Part shown: piece after piece, positions 1 to 7,944 of the stretch
How positions within the stretch are numbered: the first letter of the stretch is position 1
Layout of the letters: every line of letters begins with the position of its first letter
Origin: Glandiceps talaboti
Taxonomy: Eukaryota; Hemichordata; Enteropneusta; Spengelidae
NCBI RefSeq assembly: GCF_964340395.1
Contig: NC_135568.1
Location: 8,805,776-8,816,775, forward strand
DNA: 11,000 bases
Direction of reading: 5' to 3'
Program-made: the position numbers and the translations under genes
Notes under the pieces: generated by a model
What the model was told of the DNA's origin: nothing
Databases searched by the model: none
What the model saw: the letters and a program-made list of their open reading frames with translations, nothing else

Positions 1-978
1 TGTTTTCTTGTTTATATAACAATTGTTTCAAGGATTGTTAGATACGTAGGAAAGGTTTCTTGATGACGTCATAATTATGCTAATTTTAATACAGTGACAA
101 TCCCTTTCATGAAATTTCAAAGGAGCCATCATTAATTTCGTTTCCATGACACCAGTCTGATAAACTGACTGATTGAGTGGTCCCTAAGGAAAATTCCCAA
201 ATTCTTTATGAAAGGAGTTAGAGACAGAAAATTATCCCTCAAATGAATTAAGCATGCTAAGATTTTGGGAGTATAAAGGGAAAACCAATGCTGTGTTAAT
301 TTTCTGAAGTGGATACATTTGATTACTGCTAACATCTATCAAACGACAGTCGTCACAATAGTGTCTGTAGTGAAGCACTGTGAATGTTGCACATTGTTGT
401 ATTTTGAGTTAATTCGTTTCCACTGCTAATCTGGCATCAAGAGTGAATTTCCCGATAGGCCCAGAATGAGATGATTTCGCAAGCGTGTATGAGTAGCCTG
501 GGTGACAGTAACCACGCTCATATATTGGCACGTACACTGGTTTTAAATATCTGCGATTCGGAGTATTGGACTTGGAGGATATATAGTTAGGCAGCACACG
601 TTGATAGCTGATTCAGAATGAATTTACACACTTATCACGTTCTCAACATATTGAAAAGAATGTTCGTCCGTCTTGTTTTGACTGAACTAAGTACTTCAAG
701 AATTGTTTCAAAGAAAGGAATAGGAGAGGTGAATGGTCGGTTCTATGGTGTGAATCGCAATGCGGTTGACTCGTTGATTGAATCTGTCAATAGGGTCGCC
801 ATTGATGCTTCTTGGAGGGTGACATTTGTGTATTCTTTCTTAAAATCCATCAAGGGTCATCATCTTGACTTGATAGCAAGGCCTGTGATCTCAGAATTTA
901 GTAATGTACTAGTAATGCAAAGTGTAAAATGGCATAAAGGTGACAAAATCCAAACTTTTCTTAAATTTTCAGATTGAG
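1..978. other. Non-coding stretch, probably K2P intron or upstream flank
   Basis: There is no supported gene. It contains the CRE at 64-71 and a 119-codon ATG-to-stop frame (618-977) with no recognisable domain, no splice support and a stop at the edge of the 68-bp repeat. Confidence 0.5.
64..71. promoter_or_regulatory. Perfect CRE palindrome TGACGTCA
   Basis: An exact CREB/ATF full site, one of four in the window. Likely intronic or upstream of the K2P gene. Occupancy is unknown. Confidence 0.4.
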
Positions 979-1208
979 CGTCACTTACGTTTTGATAGTA
1001 CAAAAAGTCTAGACAGACTATCCCGTGAATGTAAAACCGATGTGTACGTCATTTCCGTTTTGATAGTGCAAAATGTATATTCAAACGATCCTGTACGTAT
1101 AAAATCAACGTATACGTCATTTCCGTTTTGATAGTGCAAAAGGTCTATTCAGACTATCATGTAAGCTTCAAATTCACTCCTACGTCAGTTCCGTTTTCTA
1201 CTAGTGCA
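979..1208. repeat. 68-bp tandem repeat, about 3.4 copies
   Basis: The word CGTCAYTT(A/C)CGTTTTGATAG or a close variant starts at 979, 1047, 1115 and 1183, an exact 68-bp period. The units are diverged (unit 1 has CGTCACTTACG, units 2 and 3 have CGTCATTTCCG, unit 4 has CGTCAGTTCCG), and each GTTTT is followed by a TAGTGCAA-like word. Copies 2 to 4 begin TACGTCA, a CRE-like half palindrome. Short open frames crossing it (for example 940-1131) are products of the repeat. It lies just upstream of a fold-back element and may belong to the same mobile unit. Confidence 0.85.
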
Positions 1209-1226
1209 ATGTGATTGATACCTGAT

Positions 1227-1438
1227 GTAGTGAACTGGCGCGATTTCTTTATTCATATCTGTTTCCTAAGTCTATCGTCGTTTATTCGTGTTTGTTCCGT
1301 GAGCACCTTGTGTTGTTCATAAAACATCAAGAACAACAAACAAAACAAACAACGTACTCAATGACGGAACAAAAAAGAACAAACAACAATAAACTTAGGA
1401 AACAGATGTAAATAAAGAAATCTCGTCAGGTTCAGTAC
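1227..1438. mobile_element. Fold-back (MITE-like) element with arms of about 75 bp
   Basis: The left arm (1227-1300) and right arm (1364-1438) are imperfect reverse complements along their whole length. The best part pairs GATTTCTTTATTCATATC (1242-1259) with its near complement GATGTAAATAAAGAAATC (1405-1422), and CTGTTTCCTAAG (1259-1270) is matched exactly by CTTAGGAAACAG (1394-1405). The pairing runs inward to TTTGTTCCGT / ACGGAACA. The spacer has its own perfect stem, GTTGTTC (1312-1318) with GAACAAC (1331-1337). There is no coding capacity, and no clear target-site duplication was found. It could be a non-autonomous DNA transposon or the inner part of a larger one that includes the 68-bp repeats. 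Confidence 0.75.
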
Positions 1439-1845
1439 AGATTTTAGTTGAGATTGAAAGTTGTGTAGAAGTCTTCACAACAACTCTACCGCTTTCGAGG
1501 CGTGAGTTCAATATACACGTACACCTTGTTTTACATGTATTTTCTTGTTTTAGATTGATTGTTTATCTTGCGGCATTCAATTGGTTCGTGTTTGATCGTT
1601 GTCGTCAACATACCCCCAAGTTTGACGTTTTAAATTGTATTCCTGGTATGTAAATGCCAGTATTCTAACTGTCTGGAAAAGGCCGGTGGGACAAAATTGC
1701 CTACCTTTAATGAAGTGTAGTCCAAATATATCTAATAAATATATTTCAATGCCCTTAGAACTGACATGTTTTAATTTCCAGGATCTTTGTCACATTTGGG
1801 ATTGTGTTGAGAAAATTGACAAAGTGAGCTTTAGTTGTTGAGTAC
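1439..1845. other. Non-coding stretch between the fold-back element and the C-rich repeat
   Basis: AT-rich, with no convincing frame or motif. A short imperfect inverted word (GTTGTG at 1461, CACAAC at 1477) sits next to the fold-back element and may mark more of it. Confidence 0.5.
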
Positions 1846-1866
1846 ACCCCACCAATCAAACATCCA

Positions 1867-1897
1867 CCCACCCATACACCCACGCACCCACGAACCC
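1867..1897 (-). repeat. Periodic CCC array: putative G-quadruplex on the minus strand
   Basis: Five CCC tracts lie at 1867-1869, 1871-1873, 1879-1881, 1887-1889 and 1895-1897, giving loops of 1, 5, 5 and 5 bases. The complementary strand satisfies the canonical G3N1-7 quadruplex pattern. The tract sits in a CCCA/ATCC-rich degenerate repeat spanning about 1846-1912. If this is intronic to the K2P gene, the G-rich strand is the template strand. Confidence 0.65.
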
Positions 1898-1935
1898 AAT
1901 CATCCACCCTCACCTACCGAATACAAGAATCACCG

Positions 1936-1943
1936 TGACGTCA
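1936..1943. promoter_or_regulatory. Perfect CRE palindrome TGACGTCA
   Basis: An exact CREB/ATF full site, 39 bp past the predicted G-quadruplex. It has the same GTGACGTCAT context as the copies at 4523 and 10167. Confidence 0.4.
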
Positions 1944-2184
1944 TCTTAACTTTCTGTAAATTTTCTTACGATTGTCTCCTTATCAAAGTTTTCAGTAATT
2001 TAGATCTGGTATTTTCTTATTCAGGCTCTTGATTTTACAGTTTATTGTCCTTGAGCTATATAAATTTCAATATCTTGTTTGCGACCACAGAGGGCGATAT
2101 GGACATGTTGTTTTACACGGTCATGCCAACAATGACTAAATGGAAATTCCTGCCGTTTTCGTGGTATTGTTTTGTTCATTTTAT

Positions 2185-2237
<53 letters not shown>

Positions 2238-2280
2238 AGTGGTGGTGGTGGTGGTGGTGGTGGTGGTGGTGGTGGTGATG
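2185..2280. repeat. Compound microsatellite (ATG)17-ATA-(GTG)13-ATG
   Basis: There are 17 perfect ATG units (2185-2235), one ATA, then 13 GTG units to 2277. The switch from A to G at a single codon position suggests one mutation copied by slippage. The long Met/Val frame on the + strand and the Ile/Thr frame on the - strand are artefacts of the repeat. Confidence 0.95.
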
Positions 2281-2583
2281 ACCGACGATGATAATGATGA
2301 TATGTTGATGATGAAGATGATGGGGCTCGTGATGGTGGTGGTGCAGGTGGAGGTGCTGGTGGTGGGGTGATGACGATGGCGATGATTGTTGTGGTGTAGT
2401 TGTTGGTGGTGCTGGTGGTGGGGAGCGGTGGGGGCAGCGACGGTGGTGGTGGTGTTGTGGCAGTGACGATGGTTTAATATAGTGTTGTGTGATTGTGCTG
2501 GTGGTAGTGATTTTGGGTGGGGTGGTGGTGGTGGTGGTGGTGGTGACAGCGAAGGCGGCTTCAGCGGAGAGTAGTGGTAGTGC
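2281..2583. repeat. Degenerate TGG/TGA-rich low-complexity tail of the GTG microsatellite
   Basis: About 300 bp dominated by GGTGGTGGT and GATGATG blocks with many point changes, including a second clean GTG run at about 2520-2545. Purines and T dominate the + strand. It looks like an older, decayed part of the microsatellite at 2185. The His/Pro/Thr-rich minus-strand frame covering it (2181-2585) has no protein-like structure. Confidence 0.85.
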
Positions 2584-3036
2584 ATGTAGTTATAGCAGAT
2601 CAGTTAAACTAATCACAGGTTGCGTACAGTGTACCCTAAAATGTCTAATGTCACAAATGCGGTAAAGGTCAGTCCAGGTAATTAGTCTATGTTCTAATTA
2701 CGACGTAGTTGACTTCTACTCCCTGGGTAATAGTTATAACATGGCGATTTAGGTTATACAAGATCCCATTTAGTTTGTCAAATTGCCTCAGTTAACTTAC
2801 TCTAATATTTCATTAGTTTCATAATTTTCCATTATCCATACAATTGATGTGGTATGTCAGGTAGCATCAAGGTAAATCAGTAAATGTTGTCCTTGAGTGA
2901 GACAATGGTGATGGTAATACAGTTTTAATTCTGAACCAGACATTCAAAGTATTAAACTAATATTGAAAATATCAGCCGGGTGGTGTTAAATTATCACATG
3001 TTTGAAGGCTTATACATTTCTTAGTGTAAATAAAAG
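2584..3036. other. Non-coding stretch, nothing recognised
   Basis: AT-rich sequence with stops in all frames and no pore-like or membrane-like peptide. Confidence 0.5.
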
Positions 3037-3226
3037 AATACATACATACATACATACATACATACGTACATACGTACATACGTACATACATACATACATA
3101 CATACATACATACATACATACATACATACATACATACTGTCATACATACTGTCATACATGCATACATACATACATACATACATACATACATACATACATA
3201 CATACATACATACATACATACATACC
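3037..3226. repeat. (TACA)n tetranucleotide microsatellite with patterned interruptions
   Basis: About 47 units of CATA/TACA. Two interruption blocks stand out: a CATACGTA block repeated every 8 bp at about 3061-3086, and two CTGT interruptions about 14 bp apart at about 3136-3154. These show local duplication of mutated units. It ends in a C-rich tract (3225-3240). The Tyr/Ile/His/Thr frames on both strands are repeat shadows. Confidence 0.95.
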
Positions 3227-3477
3227 CAACCCACCCCCCACACATACACACTTTTCTTTCATAAAAGAATACTTCCTCAATGATTACACATGTTCACCTA
3301 TTATTTATCATGTGCAATTCGTATACAATTTTATCTTCCGTTCCTATATAGTTCACTTCATCTCAGTATTGTCGTAACTACAGATGTCAAAGTGATATGT
3401 CTTCGACTTCACTTCAGCTATTCTCAGCCTTAATTAAAGGACTCTCTGCATGAGTCAGTCAATAATCCTCTGGATGT

Positions 3478-3491
3478 GTTGCCATAGTAAC
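3478..3491. promoter_or_regulatory. RFX / X-box-like site GTTGCCATAGTAAC
   Basis: It matches 12 of 14 positions of the palindromic RFX consensus GTTGCCATGGCAAC. It is the best of four related sites. RFX factors control ciliary and some neuronal genes in animals. The role here is inferred. An AP-1-like TGAGTCA lies 20 bp upstream (3451-3457). Confidence 0.4.
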
Positions 3492-4522
3492 CGTCATTTA
3501 AGTTTCCTGGAGGCAATACAAACTTGAGGAATCCATCAGCGTTAATTGTATTCATACTGGTGGCAATACTAGACGGTATTATCGTTCACTTCATGGAATA
3601 TATAGCTGCAAGTACCACGTTTCAGTGATCAACGACTCTTGACGTTGTATGTATGCCTATTTTTACATCGCGCCCACCATATGCCTATAGCCCCTGCTTT
3701 CATGACATCTTCCGATGTTTTCCAATTTATCTAATGTTTCAGCTTCATACTGACTAAAACTCGCCCTATTTTATTCACTTAAAAGAGTCCACAGGATTGT
3801 CAAAAGTAGACATTGCTGGTATTTCCCTTCCTACTGTCTGCCGGCACGGATGTTCTATTTCAAAGCGTTTTGCATATACAAAATTCTCATGTTGTGTATT
3901 TCATTTTTAGCATAATATATCAGATGGTTTAAGCAAAGCCACAAGATATTTTTCAGATGTGCATTTGGAAAACAGCTTATCCTGGAGTTTAATTTGGTTC
4001 CAAAAATCACATATAAAGAACATTTCAACTCCCCCTTTCTGACTATCAGAATATTGATGGCGCACTCTGACTTCTCCTCGACCCCCTCCCCTTGTCGTAA
4101 ATTCTACTCGTTTCCTTAGTGCACGTTTAATATACAATACATTAGTTTTCTCTTGTATGCATCCTCAGAGCCAGGCAAACCACTGTATATAGATATTATA
4201 TAATTTGGAATTGACAAAAATGTATCAGGTCACATGTATTGGTGAGAAAATATCAAAGAAATAGCCATAAATACTTTTGAAACAAATTGCGCACGGTAGT
4301 CCAGCCATTTTACTGACATTTGCGGCCCGCATGAGGATGTATTGCCCATCGCAAATAAAATGAAATGACATAAATGTGGGTAAGTCGGGCCCGTTGAACA
4401 GGTACGTTTCCTGGCCTAAGGTAGACAGTTTATTCCCTCACTTCATAGCATCACTGTCCATACAGTTACTATTTTAACTCGGTTGAAGGTACAATTTTAG
4501 AGGATGTGGACTCTACATATTG

Positions 4523-4530
4523 TGACGTCA
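4523..4530. promoter_or_regulatory. Perfect CRE palindrome TGACGTCA
   Basis: An exact CREB/ATF full site in GTGACGTCAT context. It is about 200 bp upstream of an X-box-like site (4731-4744). Confidence 0.4.
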
Positions 4531-4730
4531 TGGGCACTGTTGTGACATATAGAGATAGGTGTGAATGAATCTGAGTGTGTTGGTGTTACTGTGGATCAGT
4601 TACGTATTCTCTGCATGACTCTACTATTCCTATATCTATTAATTCACCATGACATTTCCAATCTATCATCGTAAAATACGCCTGAGTTACTTATCAACTG
4701 AAGGAGTAGTCTAAGTCGATGCCAACCTGT

Positions 4731-4744
4731 GTTGTCATGGTAAC
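4731..4744. promoter_or_regulatory. RFX / X-box-like site GTTGTCATGGTAAC
   Basis: 12 of 14 matches to the palindromic RFX consensus, differing at positions 5 and 11. Confidence 0.35.
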
Positions 4745-4885
4745 AAAATGATACCTCACTGAGCTGTGCAACTAATATCATTTCCTTTGAGTTAAGGTGG
4801 ATGAATTAGCCATAGAAACATATACTCTTGGCAAGTGGTGACATACCTCTCATTTTGTAATGAAAGCAGACATCCTGATACGAAC

Positions 4886-4888
<3 letters not shown>

Positions 4889-4970
<82 letters not shown>

Positions 4971-4972
4971 TT
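4889..4972. repeat. (AT)n dinucleotide microsatellite, about 37 uninterrupted units then a broken end
   Basis: Perfect alternating AT runs from 4889 to about 4963, then ATAATATATATT. It is fully self-complementary and able to extrude a cruciform. The length is likely polymorphic and may be affected by assembly. Confidence 0.95.
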
Positions 4973-5226
4973 CCTCTGATACATTGATAATCTAAGATAA
5001 CTTTGAGACGGAAACAGAAACTACGTACAAAAGTGGGGAAAAAATATTACAGAACAAATATTTGTTTTCTATAAATTTGTCATTTTTATGTAAATGATCT
5101 GAAACTGTAAACCTGGGAGATAAGGTTTCACAAGATCATGCTATTCCGTTGTAATTAGGACTTGTACATTTGTCTTATTTCACGTACTCTGGCCTCATTC
5201 ACCATTTCTAGAAAGTTAATTCTGCA

Positions 5227-5240
5227 GTTTCCATAGTAAC
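5227..5240. promoter_or_regulatory. RFX / X-box-like site GTTTCCATAGTAAC
   Basis: 11 of 14 matches to the RFX palindrome. It shares CATAGTAAC with the sites at 3478 and 10336. Confidence 0.3.
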
Positions 5241-5356
5241 AGATTAATTTAGCCGTTTCCTCTCGTTACTGTTTCTGATCAGTGCAATGAGTATGTATGT
5301 GTCCTGGATTTAGTCACAATGAAATTAACTGATCAAATATACCAATGACTAATCAA

Positions 5357-5378
5357 GCAATCAATCAATCAATCAATT
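5357..5378. repeat. Short (AATC)n repeat
   Basis: About five tetranucleotide units (CAAG then CAATCAATCAATCAAT). It is short and probably of no functional weight. Confidence 0.8.
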
Positions 5379-5426
5379 TCTAAACAACCAATGTGATGCA
5401 AAGGTAAGAATCATCAAAGAGTGATA

Positions 5427-5530
5427 ACATACACACATACACACATACACACATACACACATACACACATACACACACATACATACATACATACATACAT
5501 ACATACATACATACATACATACACACACAC
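5427..5530. repeat. Compound microsatellite: (ACATACAC)n then (ATAC)n then (AC)n
   Basis: Period-8 units (ATACACAC) at about 5430-5480 pass into period-4 ATAC units (about 5480-5521) and end in ACACACAC. It is related in sequence to the TACA array at 3037, about 2.4 kb upstream, so both may have grown from the same motif. Confidence 0.95.
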
Positions 5531-6189
5531 TTTACTGTTGTTGTACTATATTTTTAAGTGTTCGTTCGATAGTTTTGTCCAACGATATTTTTTCTTACAA
5601 GCATTGCAAAACATATTAAACGACACACATTTCTCATTTCACTTCATTTCTATTCATACGCTTACATCCATTTCATGTTACTTAGAAAAGGGGTGTTGAA
5701 ATACTGTATATTACGATTGATGAAAAACGGAAAGGTGTCTACATATGATATTAGTCATGTTTGGCTGTGAGATCAATTTGATAATACGCTACATGTCATT
5801 ACCTTAATGTATTGCGTTTAACTACGGTTGGTCGGCACTTTGAGTGAGACCTTGTCTACATTTCACTTTTGTCTTGTCGTTTTATAAATTGGCTATGTTG
5901 AAGAGTAATGTGCTAATCACAGTGTTGGTGCCTAAAAATAAACATGTTTTAGCAGCTTAACTAAATTTAAAGTGATCTTTGATTGATCGAGTAATAGTGT
6001 TTTAAATTGAAGTCAATTTTCACTCTCTCTCTCAATCGTTAGGTAATCCATTCAGTTAATTTGACATATCCAATGTTTGGTGATGTGTACATCAGACAAT
6101 ATTGTCAAAAATCTATGCAGATCGTCGACAAAATGCCAACCAATCAGCAAGCAGTATAACAACATATTTCTAATTATGCATAAACAAAA
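5531..6189. other. Non-coding stretch, probably K2P intron
   Basis: Only a short CT run (6023-6033) and AT-rich sequence. No exon for M1/P1 is visible. Confidence 0.5.
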
Positions 6190-6620
6190 TTGTTTGGTTT
6201 CAGATACCCGACCCCACCTAGTTTTTCACTGCCAACCCTAAACCTTTTTTTACGTAATCGAGAAAAAAAATAAAATCACGAAAATTGTGTGAAGTCTCGC
6301 AAGAAATAGTGGAAGCGAAAACTAACGTCAACATAAAAGACAATATTATAACTGTTCTTCTAATCTGTAATGGCTGTAGATCTGATGAGAAGCCAATAAC
6401 AGAGACCATATAGAAATCAACAGAAAACATAACTACCTGAATTATACACTGAAAAAATATAAATAAACTAAAAAATCTACCTACCCCATATATTTTAAAA
6501 TTGAATGTAATCGGAACCTCACAATTTTTGTGAGGCCTCACTGTGTGCATTAGTTCTAATACAACCATTCAATAAACAAATTATTGCCCGAACAAGAACG
6601 ATTATTGCCCATCCAATTTT
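6190..6620 (-). repeat. Possible degenerate dispersed repeat with an open frame on the minus strand
   Basis: The minus strand holds a 116-codon ATG-to-stop frame (6568-6218), rich in Phe/Ile/Val with two hydrophobic stretches, in AT-rich DNA. A short direct repeat (ATTATTGCCC at 6581 and 6601) and a perfect hairpin (6517-6535) lie at one end. The homopolymer-rich other end (6246-6272) is consistent with a decayed element. I do not recognise a protein domain. The repeat call is inference and would need copy-number evidence. It could be plain intronic sequence. Confidence 0.25.
6517..6535. repeat. Perfect short hairpin CCTCACAA-TTT-TTGTGAGG
   Basis: An 8-bp perfect inverted repeat with a 3-base loop, followed directly by a second partial copy of one arm (CCTCAC, 6535-6540). 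It is small and could be chance or the end of a mobile element. Confidence 0.5.
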
Positions 6621-7244
6621 AGTTGATGTTGTCTTCACATAAATTTGATATATCCCACGAGTGGATATTACCTGCACATGCACGATGAGTCGAACTACAT
6701 TGTATTACCTCTACCTACAAAAAACTACCTTGACAAAAAATGTTCGTAGTTTACAGTTTTTCAGAGGCTGGGCATTTGGAAACAGGCTAGACATCGATAT
6801 GTTAAATGCCTTAGTATACACAATACATATGCTATCTAGCTTCAGATATGAACATCTGACATACTTGCCGGATTAATGATGACGATTTATGAGAAAAGAT
6901 AGTGTCACGTCAAAATTGCGAGTTCTGTAAGGTACTTTCATAGTTCTAACCAAATATCATAATTGCAAACAACGATATACATTCCCTACCATATAAGGGT
7001 TTGTAATGAAAATATCATAGCCCAAATATATGAGCGTTTTAGCCGTCAGATCTGTATGTTATCTATCCTTATCTCGGGGATTTACCATCCATCCGCAAGT
7101 ACAAAGGAGCAGTGATGTTGCCTGCGCCCTCACCGGTATATGTTACCAATATGCACTCTTGTTGCTACCATAAATACATATGCCATGTAATTGTAGTCAT
7201 ATTATAACTGATGTCTTTCAAAGGTTTCTACGATTGTTAAGAGA
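6621..7244. other. Non-coding stretch, distal part of the upstream K2P intron
   Basis: A 71-codon frame at 6661-6876 is neither channel-like nor flanked by splice sites that suit the P1 exon. A short inverted word (ATATCC at 6650, GGATAT at 6663) is the only structure noted. Confidence 0.5.
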
Positions 7245-7269
7245 CTGACTCGTTATCTTTATTTTTCAG
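7245..7269 (+). promoter_or_regulatory. 3' splice site of the upstream K2P intron, with branch-point-like CTGAC
   Basis: CTGAC at 7245-7249 fits the metazoan YTNAY branch consensus. Its A is about 22 nt before the exon, and a T-rich tract and CAG follow. The site places the exon border inside the P1 glycine codon. The matching 5' donor and the M1 exon were not found in the window. Confidence 0.8.
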
Positions 7270-7491
7270 GGTATGGCCATATAACACCAGTCACGTGGTT
7301 TGGGAGAGCATTTTGTATGATATATGCACTTATCGGGATACCCTTAATGCTGCTTGTCCTGACGAACGTTGGTCGGCTACTGGCGAATACTGCTAAGTTG
7401 CTTTATGTAGCGTATACAAGTAAAGTGTGTCAGCAATCAAGATGCTATCAGAATAGGAGAGTAAATAGAACCAAAAGCACACGTGGAAAAC
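7270..7491 (+). CDS. K2P (two-pore-domain) potassium channel, internal exon: end of pore loop 1 and helix M2
   Basis: This exon encodes the second half of the first pore loop and transmembrane helix 2 of a K+ leak channel that acts in the plasma membrane. It starts after a strong acceptor (TTTTTCAG, 7262-7269), with a CTGAC branch-point-like word at 7245-7249. The first two bases complete a Gly codon, so the intron is phase 1. Numbering the first full codon as residue 1, it reads [15 protein letters not shown] (1-15), then M2 (about 16-38, with the family hallmark [18 protein letters not shown] at 21-38), then a basic cytoplasmic stretch to residue 73. GYGH, followed by P-x-T, G-R-x-F and IGIP, is diagnostic of the K2P P1-M2 region. 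The donor is GTAAGT at 7492-7497. An ATG at 7317 lies inside M2 and is not the start. Introns splitting the P1 glycine codon are, as I recall, recurrent in K2P genes. The subfamily is uncertain, but the family is not. Confidence 0.93.
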
Positions 7492-7944
7492 GTAAGTAAT
7501 TTCATTAATGTCGGTGGCGGCGCTATGTAGGCTTTTTCGATCCTCAGTTGAAACTTCAAGTTCTACGAACTTATTCAGTCGTCATTGCATTTTTGCTAGA
7601 AAGTTCTAAACTATCTCAAAATGTGGAAGAGTCGACCTAGTTTTAGGAAGAGAAAGAAAATTTTGCCAAGGAAATCTTCAAAACACGTCATATTCAATCA
7701 GATGCCATTTCTTAGGATTGTGTATTGCCTAAAGTCGGAATAATAACAGTAATCACAGGAAAATACATGAAACATATCAACGGCTGCTTTTATGATAGCT
7801 TCCAAGTGGTATTTACAATTATGGAGTTGTTCTCCAAGATATTGCATCCTTATTTTCTAGTGAATTCTTAAATTACTATTGCAGGATTAGTAGCTGTATA
7901 TTGACAGAAAACGCTGAGTATTCCTGTATTTTTTGTTATTTCAG
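7492..7944 (+). other. Intron between the two visible K2P exons (phase 1, 453 bp)
   Basis: It begins GTAAGT (7492-7497) and ends with a pyrimidine-rich tract and TTTCAG (7941-7944 is TCAG). Removing it joins C (7491) to CG (7945-7946) and gives a Pro codon that keeps one open frame across both exons. No internal coding signal is seen. Confidence 0.9.

Larger units (their letters stand above)
3241..4888. other. Non-coding stretch, probably K2P intron
   Basis: It holds two X-box-like sites (3478, 4731), an AP-1-like TGAGTCA (3451) and a CRE (4523). The longest frame, on the minus strand at 4137-3907, is unrecognised and unsupported. I looked for an exon ending in Thr-Thr-Ile and a phase-1 G before GT, and found none with an M1-like helix before it. 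Confidence 0.5.
4973..5426. other. Non-coding stretch between the AT and TACACA microsatellites
   Basis: AT-rich with no coding signal. It contains the X-box-like site at 5227 and the AATC repeat. Confidence 0.5.

Noticed and set aside
618-977. 119-codon + strand frame
   Set aside because: It has no recognisable motif, no splice or promoter support, and its stop is at the edge of the tandem repeat. Its length is compatible with chance over an 11-kb six-frame scan, though an unknown exon cannot be excluded.
2140-2585. Met/Val-rich (+) and His/Pro/Thr/Ile-rich (-) frames
   Set aside because: They are direct translations of the ATG/GTG microsatellite and its decayed tail.
3037-3226. CRISPR-like array in the regular repeats
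   Set aside because: It is a simple tetranucleotide microsatellite in animal DNA. There are no distinct spacers and no cas genes.
3002-3283. Tyr/Ile/His/Thr repeat proteins on both strands, also 5421-5699
   Set aside because: They are translations of TACA and TACACA microsatellites, open only because the repeat unit lacks stops in those frames.
4222-4237. Possible end of the missing P1 exon (ACATGTATTG then GTGAG)
   Set aside because: The peptide before it lacks a pore helix and M1, and the frame is closed by a stop a short way upstream.
5821-5834. Possible P1 exon end (ACTACGGTTG then GTCGGC)
   Set aside because: The donor is poor and the upstream frame is short, with no membrane helix or pore-helix pattern.
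7317-7319. ATG at 7317 as a start codon
   Set aside because: It lies inside helix M2. Upstream codons in the same exon encode the conserved end of pore loop 1.
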